Shown piece after piece: positions 10,983 through 22,889 of a stretch of 35,408 bases of DNA. Each line of letters starts with the position of its first letter. The first letter of the stretch is position 1. Both the position numbers and the translations under genes were made by a program. This stretch comes from an uncultured Pseudomonadales bacterium (lineage in GTDB: Bacteria > Pseudomonadota > Gammaproteobacteria > Pseudomonadales > Azotimanducaceae), in NCBI GenBank assembly GCA_947258825.1, contig CAMYJX010000012.1, forward strand, positions 4,922 through 40,329, given 5' to 3'. The notes beneath the pieces were generated by a model, which worked only from the letters and a program-made list of their open reading frames with translations, was not told the DNA's origin and made no database searches.

Positions 10983-12407
10983 CTATATGTTCGGAAGGCT
11001 GGTAGAGCGCAGATTGGACTCATGTGTCTCCCTATCGATGCGGTAGAAGCGCAGGAAAAACCATGAGGCAAGGTACAGAGTCATCAGTACGGGCAGATAC
11101 ACCAGCACCAGGCCGGTGACTACGGTGGGTTCGACCTCGCCTGGAGGCACCCCATCTGGAAACTCCACAATCCAGAGCAGGGCACCTGCCAGCATCACGC
11201 CGGTTCCCGAAACCGCTTTCTTGGCGAAGTTACGTGACGCGAATATGAGGCCCTCGTCGCGCTGCCCGCCTTTCTGTGCGCTTCTGTCTTCCACCACATC
11301 GGCGTTCATCGACGCAAACACGATCTGCACCGTAATGATGGCCGCCGTCTCTATGGCGAAATTCGCCATGAGAAGCGGTAGGTAAAGCCCGCTGGACCGA
11401 TCCGGAAACAAACCGGCGATCTGCGCGAGATAGGCAACGGGCAGAAAGGCGATGGCGAACAGGAAAACACGCATGGTTGCCTGCTTCTTGCCCCAACGGG
11501 CAGCCAGTCTCGGCGCCAACGTGAATGCTACGGGTACTGCGATTACCCCCAGCAGCGGGATCAGCCCGATCTGGGTGGACTCGAGCAGCCAGAAAAAACT
11601 GGCCACGTAAATGGACAGGGCCTGTGCCAGCCCGGCTGCCGCGCCGAAGAACAGCGCGGAGACAAAGACCGCGACGAAGGACGGGTTGTGGAACAGACCG
11701 CGGATTTCGGCCAGCACGTGCCGCACACCGCTGTGCGCTCGGTTTCCCGGCACGTGAAAATGGGGAATATGGCGATGAGTACCGGTGGACGACACCAGCA
11801 TCATGACGAACATGCCGCCGCTACCGACGAGACCGAAAAGCTCGTAGCCAACGGGTCCCATCTGGCTGTCGGGATCAAGATCGAACAGCACCATGTAGGC
11901 GAGCACGGCCATGGTCAGCCCGCCCATCCAGCCAAACAGATAGCGAAAGCCCATGAGGTGCGTGCGGTCATCGTAGTCCGTGGAGAGCTCTGGTCCTTGG
12001 GATGCGTTGGGAACTTCGAAGAAAGTGATGCAGCTGCGCACCAAGATCGCCATGAATAGAAGATAGGCGAATAGCCGTGCCTGGGTTGCGAGGGCCTCTG
12101 CCGGCGGGTTCCACAGCAGAACGAAAGCAATGCTCACAGGCACCATGGCTGCATACATGAAAGGATGCCGGCGCCCCCACCTCGATCGCCAGTTGTCGGA
12201 TATGTAGCCGGCCGCGATGTCTGACAAGGCGTCTATGGCCACCGCGGTTGCCAATGCAAGCCCAGCCAGAAAGGGATCCAGACCCAGGACCTGGTTGTAG
12301 TAGATCAGCAGGAAGTAGTTGAATCCGGTGTCTTTGATGCCGAAAGCGGTGGCACCTGAGCCGTAGAACAGCTTTGTCGAAAACGACGAGACGACCGCTT
12401 GAGTCAT
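10983..12407 (-). CDS. MFS transporter of the GPH (MelB-like glycoside/cation symporter) family
   Basis: 474 residues from the ATG at 12407, chosen because AAGGG lies 5 bp upstream; the frame is open to 12467 but that extension lacks a ribosome-binding site. About twelve hydrophobic segments are visible. The N-terminal FLLIYYNQVLGLDP, AVAIDALSDIAAGYISDN and RWGRRHPFMY stretches are hallmarks of GPH symporters: an acidic residue pair in helix 2, then the R-x-G-R-R loop. These inner-membrane carriers usually couple sugars or glucuronides to H+ or Na+ uptake. The substrate here is unknown, and no glycosidase is next to it. The HDOD-GGDEF gene follows after 50 bp. Confidence 0.88.
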   Translation of the reverse strand: MTQAVVSSFSTKLFYGSGATAFGIKDTGFNYFLLIYYNQVLGLDPFLAGLALATAVAIDALSDIAAGYISDNWRSRWGRRHPFMYAAMVPVSIAFVLLWNPPAEALATQARLFAYLLFMAILVRSCITFFEVPNASQGPELSTDYDDRTHLMGFRYLFGWMGGLTMAVLAYMVLFDLDPDSQMGPVGYELFGLVGSGGMFVMMLVSSTGTHRHIPHFHVPGNRAHSGVRHVLAEIRGLFHNPSFVAVFVSALFFGAAAGLAQALSIYVASFFWLLESTQIGLIPLLGVIAVPVAFTLAPRLAARWGKKQATMRVFLFAIAFLPVAYLAQIAGLFPDRSSGLYLPLLMANFAIETAAIITVQIVFASMNADVVEDRSAQKGGQRDEGLIFASRNFAKKAVSGTGVMLAGALLWIVEFPDGVPPGEVEPTVVTGLVLVYLPVLMTLYLASWFFLRFYRIDRETHESNLRSTSLPNI

Positions 12408-12467
12408 GGTTGCCCTTCGCACCTGGTTGGTCATGAGCATAGTTGCGGGCCAGCGTGCACACAACAA

Positions 12468-12718
12468 TGCCCATTGTTTGGCCAGCTCTTCAGCCTAGCG
12501 TTACCACGCCCTGCTCGCTGCACCGATCCTCAAGATGATGCAGTGCCAATGCCGAGAACATCCAAAAGATTCAGGAGCGGGTCGCATCAGCCAACCAGCT
12601 GCGGGACGAGCTGACGCGAAAAGCCAGCTGAACAGCGCGCGTTGGCTACGTTTGCTCGCCGATCCAATAGAAGTATGTCAGAGTAGATATAACAGTAGAA
12701 TCTAAGGAGGCGCTCGGC
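12468..12718. other. Intergenic region with a possible coding remnant
   Basis: Divergent gap between the symporter and the DUF2092 gene. On the + strand a 30-codon open stretch (12539-12631) reads like the helical C-terminal end of a protein (KIQERVASANQLRDELTRKA then stop) but has no start, so it may be the tail of a lost gene. A TATAAC at 12688-12693 could be a -10 element for the DUF2092 gene; no convincing -35 was seen. Confidence 0.3.
12704..12710 (+). promoter_or_regulatory. Strong Shine-Dalgarno that fixes a GTG start
   Basis: AAGGAGG, a near-perfect anti-16S match, ends 8 bp before the GTG at 12719 and supports that start for the DUF2092 gene over the internal ATG at 12755. Confidence 0.75.
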
Positions 12719-13510
12719 GTGAAATATAAACTCTTCGCGGTACCGAAAGACGCTATGAAACGATGCTCGCGGGGTTTTGCTCTGATCACCATTGCGTTCA
12801 GTTGCGCGGCCGTTGCTCAGATTGCACCAGGTCAGCGGGATCAACGGGCAGTGGATGTCCTCAAAGCTATGGATGCTCAACTGGAAGCCATGCAGAATTT
12901 CGTGGTCGAGACCGAATCCTATCGAGACGCGGTTTACGATGGCGCAACTATTATCTCCAACCCGAGTCGATCCACCGTCACCGTAGAGCGTGGGGCGTCG
13001 CTGCACGCCTTGACCAACGACGGCGAAAGCATCAAGGAAATTTACTTTCACGACGGAGGGCTGACGGTGTTCGATAAGCAGAACAGCTTCTATGCCAAGG
13101 CTGACGTGCCAAAGGTTCTCAAGAACGGGCTGCTGTTCGCCCTCGATAACCTGGACATCGAAACACCGCTGATTGATCTGCTCGTTGTCGATTCTCTGAA
13201 CAGTTTCGCATCGGACATTGATGCCGTTGTCTATCTGACGAACAAAGCGCCGATTCGCGGCGTCGACTGCCACCACATCCTGATTTCGGGGCCGCAGGTT
13301 GAGCTGCAGCTGTTCATTCAGGAAGGCGATCAACCATTGCCCAGGCGTAGCGTAATGACCTTCAAGGCGGCGCTCGGTAACCCGCGCCAAGAGGTGCTCA
13401 TGGATTGGCGCGAACTCGAAGAAATCAACGCTTCGGTCTTCCAGTTCAAGCCGCCCAGCGGAGCAAGGGAAATCGAATTCGCAACGGCGGGACAGACAGA
13501 AGGGGAGTAG
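12719..13510 (+). CDS. Exported DUF2092 protein
   Basis: 263 residues from a GTG backed by an AAGGAGG site. Residues ~1-33 are a signal peptide (KRCSRGFALITIAFSCAAVAQ). The mature protein matches the DUF2092 pattern: VLKAMDAQLEAMQNFVVETE near the N-terminus, a central DLLVVDSLNSFASDIDAV segment and a late CHHILISGPQVELQLFI strand, followed by MDWRELEEIN. The fold resembles periplasmic LolA/LppX-like lipid-binding proteins, but this is an impression and no function is established. The next gene starts 6 bp after the stop, so the two probably form an operon. Confidence 0.82.
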   Translation: MKYKLFAVPKDAMKRCSRGFALITIAFSCAAVAQIAPGQRDQRAVDVLKAMDAQLEAMQNFVVETESYRDAVYDGATIISNPSRSTVTVERGASLHALTNDGESIKEIYFHDGGLTVFDKQNSFYAKADVPKVLKNGLLFALDNLDIETPLIDLLVVDSLNSFASDIDAVVYLTNKAPIRGVDCHHILISGPQVELQLFIQEGDQPLPRRSVMTFKAALGNPRQEVLMDWRELEEINASVFQFKPPSGAREIEFATAGQTEGE

Positions 13511-13516
13511 CAGAAC

Positions 13517-13861
13517 GTGAAACGTAGAGACATGGTGCGAATTCTACTCGGGTTGACGACCGGAGCAGCATCCGGTTTAGCTGCTGTAGAGGCGGTTGCC
13601 CGTATCGGACGGCCCTTGACGCCAGTGAGCGTCGCAGGTGTGCGAAGGCGAACTCGGAGGCGTACACGTAGGCGGGTGGTTGCCGTGGGCGCGACGATGT
13701 ATGCGCTGCCGGTCGGCTGCGGGAGGATGATGCGAGGAGGTCTGTATTATTGCAGTGGCATTTACTATCGGCCGGTTATGCAAGGCGGAACCACCGTGTA
13801 CATCGTCAACAGCATCGATCCGGGAGCCAGCACGTCGATAGAGTACGAGGAGTACTACTGA
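13517..13861 (+). CDS. Small exported basic, Tyr-rich protein paired with DUF2092
   Basis: 114 residues from a GTG at 13517, with GGGGAG ~10 bp upstream. The N-terminus (KRRDMVRILLGLTTGAASGLAAVEA) looks like a signal peptide or membrane anchor. It is followed by an Arg-dense block (RRRTRRRTRRR), then a mature part rich in Gly, Tyr and Cys (CGRMMRGGLYYCSGIYYRPV) ending SIEYEEYY. Small proteins of this composition often sit next to DUF2092 genes, which suggests a shared envelope role; that is recollection plus context, not proof. No catalytic motif is visible. Confidence 0.65.
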   Translation: MKRRDMVRILLGLTTGAASGLAAVEAVARIGRPLTPVSVAGVRRRTRRRTRRRVVAVGATMYALPVGCGRMMRGGLYYCSGIYYRPVMQGGTTVYIVNSIDPGASTSIEYEEYY

Positions 13862-13957
13862 GGCCACATATCTTCCGCGAGCGCGTACAAGGCCTCCCAA
13901 AAAACACGACGGAAATCCGGCCAAGGGCGACGCCGCCTAGATAAACCTTCGCGGAAA

Positions 13958-14167
13958 TCAGGCCTTGGGTTCGTTTTCAGAGCCGGTTGCGTTGTCGGGT
14001 GTCGAGATCAGATGCAGGTCTCGCTGCGGGTACGCTATAGCGATCCCGGCTTCCATGAACGCTGCATTGATGGCCGTATTCAGACGGTGGGTGGTGCTGA
14101 ACCCGATATCGAAGTCGCGAATCCAGGCGTAGATGTCGAAGTTCATCGAGCTTTGCAGAAACGCTGG
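13958..14167 (-). pseudogene. 3' fragment of an MscS-type mechanosensitive channel gene
   Basis: About 70 codons matching the cytoplasmic C-terminal end of small-conductance mechanosensitive channels: FDIYAWIRDFD, then RLNTAINAAFMEAGIAIAYP and QRDLHLIS, the well-known Pro-Gln-Arg-Asp-Leu-His-Leu ending. The frame stays open upstream to 14404, but the residues before ~14167 no longer resemble MscS and overlap a DUF1214 fragment on the other strand. The channel's membrane part is missing, so this is a truncated remnant, not a gene. Confidence 0.75.
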
Positions 14168-14182
14168 GCGCATACATTGTTG

Positions 14183-14350
14183 ATCGACAAGTTGCTGCTG
14201 GAAAATTCCCTGCAACGGTATTCGATCGGCGACCGCACGGAGGGTATAACAAAGAATGACGATGGCTCTCTGACCATTAAATTTGGCCACGATGAACCCG
14301 CTGAATGGGACTTGGGTCGCACCAGGTTTGGAAAGGACGCAATAGCTTAA
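14183..14350 (+). pseudogene. 3' fragment of a DUF1254/DUF1214 gene
   Basis: In this frame LLENSLQRYSIGDRTEG and DGSLTIKFGHDEP closely resemble the DUF1214 ending (SIGDRTPGL, DGSLTIYIQHD) of DUF1254/DUF1214 proteins. Only about 50 codons survive, with no start of their own; upstream bases read as the opposite-strand MscS remnant. The frame ends at 14350, short of the usual family end. Confidence 0.6.
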
Positions 14351-14471
14351 CCAATAAGCTCGGCACCAATAAGTTGCGCCAATAGGTTTGGGCACCCGTG
14401 GCACCCAATGGCCGGACGCCTATTAACCGCTGGCGGATACTTGGCCTGATCGGATGTTCAGGAGAGTGAAA

Positions 14472-15995
14472 ATGAAACGAAGCGGAACGTTCTTGCTGAC
14501 TCTGGCGGTTCTGGCGTTGTCGGGACCTGCGTTGTCGCAGGGCGACAAGACCGTATTTGAGCTGGTTGATGGCAAGCCTGTGCAGTCGTCCGATGACTTC
14601 AAATCAGCGCCAACCAGGATCAAGACAGACTTCGGCACCCTGGAGTTTACCGGTGGCGGATATCCGAAAGCGGCTACCTCGAAACTGATCTGGGACCAGA
14701 TGGATCTGCAGCGCGCCACTCAGGCCTACTACGACTTCATGCCGGCGCTGTCGTTGCATGGAATCCTGAAGGCACAGGCCCGTGACTTCGGCGCATCGAA
14801 CTCGTCGGACGTGCTGGTATTCGCCGACAGGATGAACTCCGAGCCACTGTTCCTCACCGGCAATGTGGACAGTATCTACGCGATGCTGACCATCGATATG
14901 AAAGAAGATGGACCGCTGGTCATCGAAGTGCCGCCCGGGGTAATGGGCCCACTGGATGATGCCTACTTCCGCTTCGTCGTGGACTTTGGCGCCACTGGTC
15001 CCGATAAAGGCAAAGGCGGCAAATACCTGCTGCTGCCGCCTGGCTACGAAGGCGACGTTCCGGAAGGCTACTTCGTTGCACGTTCAACGTCCTATCGGCT
15101 GTGGGGCTTGCTGCGTGCCAACCCGGGACGCGGCGAAAAGGCGATGAATTACTACCGCCAGCTCAAGGTATATCCTCTCAATAATCCGGGCCGCAAGGGC
15201 CGCTACATCAACGTTAGCGGCATGCCGCTGAATAGCCTCGCGCCGGAAGACAGCGACGCTTTCCGTTGGCTGCACGAGATCATCAGTTACGAGCCGGCAA
15301 GCCTGGTAAACAAGGAACAGCTCGGTCGATTCGCATCGCTGGGTATCGAGAAAGGCAAGCCTTTCAACCCTGACGCGCGGATGCGGGGCATTTTCGGCCA
15401 GGCAGCAAAGATCGGCGTTGCCATGGCGCGGAACAATGCCTTTGACAGTCGCGACCCGGACGTAAAGGTCTACCCTGACCGGCTCTGGGAGACGGTGTTT
15501 ATCGGTGGAAACTCGGAGTTCGAGAAGAACGGTTACCGCAACCTCGACGCTCGCAGCCTGTTCCACGACGGGGCAATCGTGGTCACACCGGTGATGGCCG
15601 TACCGCTGCTGCCAGGCGTTGGCTCCAAGTACCTGTTCGGATACAAGGACGCCGACGGTAACTACCTCGATGGCAGCAAGACCTATCGGCTACACATTCC
15701 GGCAAACGTTCCCGTCAAGGATTTCTGGTCCGTGACTATTTACGATCCCGCAACGCGATCGCAGCTGCAGACGATCCAGGAGTAGCCGTCGATTGGCAGC
15801 CAGGCGTTGCCGGGTAAGAACGCGGATGGATCCGTCGATATCTACTTCGGACCCAAACCGCCGAAGGGTAAAGAGAAGTTCTGGCTGGAGACCATCCCGG
15901 GCAAAGGCTGGTTCCCGGTCGTTCGTTTCTACGGGCCACTCGAAGCCTACAACAACAAGAGCTGGAAACCCGACGACGTCGTATTGGTTAAGTAG
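14472..15995 (+). pseudogene. DUF1254/DUF1214 protein gene interrupted by an in-frame TAG
   Basis: The ATG at 14472 has GGAGAG 5 bp upstream and begins a signal peptide (KRSGTFLLTLAVLALSGPALSQ). Residues ~35-440 are a complete DUF1254 region plus the start of DUF1214 (YFRFVVDFGATGPDKGKGGK, KGKPFNPDARMRGIFG, VTIYDPATRSQLQ). At 15783-15785 a TAG stops the frame; without any frame change the next 69 codons continue with PSIGSQ, KNADGSVDIYFGPK, GWFPVVRFYGPLEAY and SWKPDDVVLVK, the normal DUF1214 end. One codon therefore separates this from an intact exported protein of about 507 residues. It may be a recent pseudogene, a truncated but functional protein (437 residues), or read through. Family function is unknown. 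A sulfatase fragment follows 17 bp later. Confidence 0.88.
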
Positions 15996-16012
15996 AACGA
16001 TAAGACCTGCAA

Positions 16013-16379
16013 ATGAAACTGAACATCAAGACTCTGTCAACGCTGGTACTAACGTTGATTTCATTTACCACGTTCGCGGCTGACAAGCCCAATGTCGAGC
16101 TCATGCTGACGGACAATGTGGGTTACGGTGATATCGGCGCGTTCAGCGGGGGCGAGGGCGCGGCATACCAAAATTGAATATGGATCGTCTTGCAGGTGAA
16201 GGTATGACGCTGACCCAGTCTCTATCGGGAGAGCATGGAACGTAGCGGGATGAACGATGCGTTTATCGAGAACGTCGTCCCAAGAACCCTCGAGTCCGAT
16301 GCCAAAGGCAACCTGAAGGCGGTCCGGGAATACGCGCTGGAGTACCGCCACCAGATTGAGGGTGACGTCGCCGCGGCTT
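16013..16379 (+). pseudogene. Sulfatase gene remnant (second copy, gutted)
   Basis: The ATG at 16013 begins a good sulfatase N-terminus (signal peptide, AADKPNVELMLTDNVGYGDIG), very like the intact sulfatase at 30441-31892. The frame breaks at about 16155-16177, where small indels produce a TGA. After MDRLAGEGMTLTQ about 90 codons are missing, including the catalytic CTPSR, and the sequence resumes with YRESMERSGMNDAF and EYRHQIEGDVAAA. Homology stops at 16379, exactly where the insertion element begins; the rest of the gene is not found beyond the element. This copy is non-functional. Confidence 0.85.
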
Positions 16380-17310
16380 TAGGGTTTGCATAGGACAGAG
16401 GGCACAATGAGTGACGTGCCCCAGGATCCGCGTTCGCCAGCCTAAGCTTTTTAGCTAGCTTTTCACAATCTACCGGGCTGAGCCCACCCAAGGTCGAGTA
16501 CTGTCTCCTCGGATTGTAGAAGCGCTCGATGTAGTCAAAAATATCTGCTCGTGCTTCGTCTCTCGTTCGGTATCGGCTACGGCTGATCCGGTCGTCTTTC
16601 ATCCGCGAGAAGAAGCTTTCCATCACGGCATTGGCGTGACATTCACCCAGACGGCTCATGCTGCATTCAATACCGTGGTCAGCAAGTAGCTTCTGGAACT
16701 GTTCCGCCGTGTATTGGTTGGCCTGATCGCAGTGATGAAGCAAATCCGCATCGGGTCGTCGGCGCCAGATCGCCATGATCAGTGCGTCAGCCACCAGATC
16801 GGCGGTCATGCGCGATTTCATCGACCAGCCAACGATCCGTCGCGAGAACAGATCCAGGACTCCGGCAACATACAACCAGCCTTCCGAAGTCCAGACATAG
16901 GTGAAATCGGCAACCCATTTCCGGTTCGGCGCGGTTGCCGCAAATTCACGTTTCAGTGTATTCGGCACGATCGAGCTCTCCGGGCGCCCGCCCTTGCCTG
17001 CAGGTCGCCTGCGTCGTTTCGGCTGAGCCACGAGCTTCAGAGACCGTACCAGCCGTGCTACTCGCTCTTCTATCCCGATATCGTGTCCCCAATCGAGCAG
17101 GTCAGGCCAGATAGGCCGCGCACCGTAGGCCCCGTCGCTGTCCTTGAAGCTACGACGAATGTTGCGGATCAGGATCTCGTCGCAAACCGTTCCATTGCTG
17201 GGAGGCCTTGAACGCAGAATATGGAAACCACTCGGCGAGACATCGAGCGCCTCGCACATCTAGGCCACCGGCCAGTTTCCTCGATGCTTCGCGATGAAAT
17301 CGAACTTCAC
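16380..17310 (-). pseudogene. IS3-family orfB (DDE transposase), interrupted near its start
   Basis: The frame from GTG 17310 reads VKFDFIAKHRGNWPVA, the expected orfB beginning, then a TAG at 17260-17262, then ATG CEALDVSPSGFH onward. From there ~300 codons carry the rve integrase core: VADFTYVWTSEGWLYVAGVLDLFSRRIVG, HCDQANQYTAEQF and CHANAVMESFFSRMKDD, and the ending YNPRRQYSTLGGLSPV. A shortened protein could start at the ATG just after the TAG. The frame then runs past the element end into sulfatase sequence (to 16222), so the natural stop also appears lost. Confidence 0.8.
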
Positions 17311-17625
17311 GCTGAGTCCTAGGCGAAGTAGGCCGCTGCATTTTCTGGAGTATCTCGCTCGGCTTTGAGCTTGCGGATCTCATTTTTTAGCTGCGCGACC
17401 TCAGTTTCTTCGGGCTTCATCTGCCCTGGACCAGGAAATGCGTGTGCTGGATCCTCCCGGTACTTCTAAACCCATTTGCGTAGGACATTTTCGTGAGTGT
17501 CGAGATCTCGAGCAGCCTGGGAAACACTGAGCCCTCGCTCACTGACTAACCGTACGGCTTCCAGCTTGAAGCAACTGGCGTCGGCTGGTTTGAGCGCGAT
17601 TGGCTGTCTTCTTAAGGTTGCTCAT
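17307..17625 (-). pseudogene. IS3-family orfA (HTH protein), interrupted
   Basis: One frame gives FKLEAVRLVSERGLSVSQAA, then RDLDTHENVLRKWV, then a TAG (17466-17468), then KYREDPAHAFPGPGQMKPEE, QLKNEIRKLKAERD and AAAYFA, then a TAG (17319-17321), DSA and the expected TGA, which overlaps the orfB GTG (GTGA at 17307-17310). This is the helix-turn-helix plus leucine-zipper orfA of IS3 elements. The first ~12 codons after the ATG at 17625 are in another frame. It cannot make a full product. Confidence 0.75.
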
Positions 17626-17663
17626 TGTTCTTGCTGCCCTCACACCACATGGTCAGAGGTCTA

Positions 17664-17931
17664 GTTTCAGCGGAACGCCCAGCGAGCACCAGCCCGGACG
17701 TTCACCCAACTATGCGCATCCGGGACAAGCGATGGATCGGTAGAAAAGCTTGTGTTGTAGTCATCCGTCTACAATCAAAAATCACAGGCGCTGCTGCCTT
17801 CAATAGCCGGCTGCTCTCTCAAAAAGCGGGCTTTGGGGCCGACCGGGCTGGGGCCTGCACTGTGGCCGTTCAGAAATCGAAAAACCGATACCTAGCATCA
17901 GGAGGAACTTGTTCAACGCTTCCGTGCTGGA
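17664..17931. other. Intergenic region after the insertion sequence, nothing recognised
   Basis: 268 bp between the insertion element and the kinase stop codon. I see no sulfatase continuation, no RNA gene and no convincing terminator. The short open frames here have no recognisable content. Confidence 0.5.
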
Positions 17932-21015
<3,084 letters not shown>

Positions 21016-21472
21016 GACCGCTTGTCAGCTGTGGAGTTACACCAAACGGAACCCTATCACCTTTACTTTCTGATGGCGCTACCGGCGCGGTGCAAGCGTC
21101 GCTCACCCTTACTTGGTTTGCAACCAATGATCCGGACAGCTGGTAGTTGTGATCGTTGAGAGTTACCGGCGGTTCGCTCAATTCGTAATTCGCATTGGAA
21201 GTACCTTTGAGCCGCACGTCGAAGTTCGAAGATAGGAGCTATAACATGGCTTTTCGAGCCGTCGACTCAGAATCGAAACAGAATAGTCGAGGGATCGTGT
21301 AATTTCGGCTAGAAAAATCTTCCGGAGAGGAGGAGGCTATTGATCAGGGGGAGAGACGGGCTTGCTGAATCGCGCCGACTGTCAGCGTCATGGCGACCAT
21401 CTAGCAGTATCGGCGCGACGGTTAGGCCGGCTGATTTCTTCGAGAGAAACTCGAGAACAAGGATGCAAATTC
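21016..21472. other. Upstream region of the kinase gene, nothing firmly recognised
   Basis: About 450 bp between the kinase start and the transposase remnant, presumably holding the kinase promoter. No clear promoter, repeat or RNA was identified. Weak open frames (for example - strand 20999-21217) lack family signatures. Confidence 0.4.
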
Positions 21473-21694
21473 ATGAGAACTTGCTTGCGTTCAGGGCTGG
21501 CCGAGCCTCTGCTGGGTAAGCTGCTGAGGAAACACTCGAAGACGGCACCGAAGCTAGTGGCGCGGCTTAGTGAGGAGATCCGGCATCGGCCACGAGTAGC
21601 GCGGCTCTTCCCCAGCGAAGCTTCGTGCCTGCGGCTGGTGTCGGCCGTTGTGATGGAGATCGCTGAAGACTGGCAGACCGCCAAAAAACGCTAA
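21473..21694 (+). pseudogene. C-terminal remnant of an IS256-type (mutator) transposase
   Basis: About 73 codons. The end RTRVATLFPNEASCLRLVSA-type block of IS256 transposases is clear here as RPRVARLFPSEASCLRLVSA, followed by VVMEIAEDWQTAKKR, and KTAPKLVARLSEEI matches the segment that normally lies some 30 residues further upstream. The stretch between them (the LRTTN-LERLN region) is deleted in frame. The DDE catalytic part is absent, so this is a fossil fragment; the upstream ~110 bp of the frame are unrelated. Confidence 0.75.
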
Positions 21695-21708
21695 GAGACC
21701 TTTAGCGA

Positions 21709-22830
21709 CTAACAGGCGATCTGGGGATAATCGTTTTTGCAGAAGAGATTTTGCTTAATCTGCCGAGGGGGGCAGCCAGGTGTTCCCGCCATTCCACGCC
21801 AGTTCGGGTCAAGATCACCATTTAGGGAGAGCGAACGATATTGCCTTGGCGTCATACCGGACAACCGACGAAAGGCTCGGGAAAAGTGAGAAGGATCCGA
21901 GTAGCCTACCGCGTAGGCTGCATCGATGACTTTGACGTCTGGGGATTTTAGCAACTCGGCCGCCAGTTCCAAACGCACCTCCTGTACAAGGCCCGAGTAA
22001 CTCACCGCATAAGTTTGCAACCGACGCTGCAGCGTTCTGATGCTGATACCGGCAACACTCGCAGCCATGTTTATCTCCAGATTTCCACTATCCAGGTAAG
22101 GACGCAGAAGCGCCTTTAAAGAAGCAGGGAAGTCGAAGGTATCTGAGCGGACCTGCAAAGTGCCGCTTTTTGCACCTGCAGCCTTTGCTATGTGTGGCAT
22201 GTCAGCCGCTGAGACGCGGAAACATATGCCGCTGGTCGGCTGGCCGAAAAGCACGCGCGCTGCTTTGAACTTCATGTTGAAGCAGACCCCGGTATCTGGC
22301 TCGGACGCTCGCAGGAATATCTGATCCGGTTGCCAGCGCGCTCCGAAAAACCTCCGCATGACCGTCAATATGGAAAACAATTGCAACAGCTCTGTACAAC
22401 TGCTCCGCTCCCTTGAACAATGCCTGCTAAATTCGATGCGGACTTCGTTCGTAGATTCCTTAAAGTGAATTTGATATCCGCTTGGCGAACACTCCTCAGC
22501 CGCAAACCGAGCCACTTGCCGCAACACGTCTCCCAAAGATCGGGCACCCCTCACCGCTGCACCAAAGGGTCTGCTGAAGTCGCTTATTGTCAGGGCGGAC
22601 CAAGCATCTGCCAGCAGCGAGTTCCCGGCCCGCACTTCCGCCCAGCGCACAAAAGAATGAACAGCATTCAGAGCCAGGTAACCATCAGGTTGCTTCTCAA
22701 AGTGCTCCGGCAGGCCTAACTCAAGCAGTTTTGAACTGCCATCGACACCACGTCTGGCAACCTCTTTGGCAATCAGCGTGACGTATCCCGCTCGGATCAG
22801 AGGTATAGGCTTCGCTTCGAACATCTGCAA
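21709..22830 (-). CDS. AraC-family regulator with arabinose-binding-type N-terminal domain
   Basis: 373 residues. Residues ~20-210 form the N-terminal sensing domain seen in OruR/ArgR-like AraC regulators (IPLIRAGYVTLIAKEVARRG, FVRWAEVRAGN, EVRIEFSRHC). Residues ~255-350 carry the double helix-turn-helix: MAASVAGISIRTLQRRL, then AAELLKSPDVKVIDAAYAVG and YSDPSHFSRAFRRLSGMTPR. Such regulators usually respond to a small metabolite and control a nearby operon. The likely target is unclear: the neighbours are a transposase remnant and a small protein of unknown role. The start at 22830 is followed directly by family-like sequence. Confidence 0.9.
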   Translation of the reverse strand: MQMFEAKPIPLIRAGYVTLIAKEVARRGVDGSSKLLELGLPEHFEKQPDGYLALNAVHSFVRWAEVRAGNSLLADAWSALTISDFSRPFGAAVRGARSLGDVLRQVARFAAEECSPSGYQIHFKESTNEVRIEFSRHCSRERSSCTELLQLFSILTVMRRFFGARWQPDQIFLRASEPDTGVCFNMKFKAARVLFGQPTSGICFRVSAADMPHIAKAAGAKSGTLQVRSDTFDFPASLKALLRPYLDSGNLEINMAASVAGISIRTLQRRLQTYAVSYSGLVQEVRLELAAELLKSPDVKVIDAAYAVGYSDPSHFSRAFRRLSGMTPRQYRSLSLNGDLDPNWRGMAGTPGCPPRQIKQNLFCKNDYPQIAC

Positions 22831-22889
22831 TTACGACCTTGTTCCACTACGATCCAAGGCCAGAATAAGCTGGAAGAACGGTGTGTGAG

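Larger units (their letters stand above)
16380..17663 (-). mobile_element. Decayed IS3-family insertion sequence
   Basis: A ~1.28-kb element with overlapping orfA and orfB on the - strand, typical of IS3. The left limit is set by the loss of sulfatase homology at 16379/16380. The right limit is approximate: both ends begin TAG when read inward and share a GAGGGCA/ATGAG block a few tens of bases inside, but the terminal repeats are poor and no clear target-site duplication is visible. Both open frames are broken by TAG codons, so it is not autonomous. Confidence 0.75.

Noticed and set aside
12587..13390. A 267-codon - strand open frame opposite the DUF2092 gene
   Set aside because: The + strand gene has a strong ribosome-binding site, signal peptide and family pattern; the - frame has none.
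13860..13896. Inverted repeat GAGGCC...GGCCTC after the small Tyr-rich gene, considered as a terminator
   Set aside because: The loop is about 25 bases and the stem is followed by an A-run, not a T-run, on the gene's strand.
16222..16379. Continuation of the transposase frame beyond the insertion-sequence end
   Set aside because: These codons are the reverse strand of sulfatase sequence; the open frame is an accident of the lost stop.
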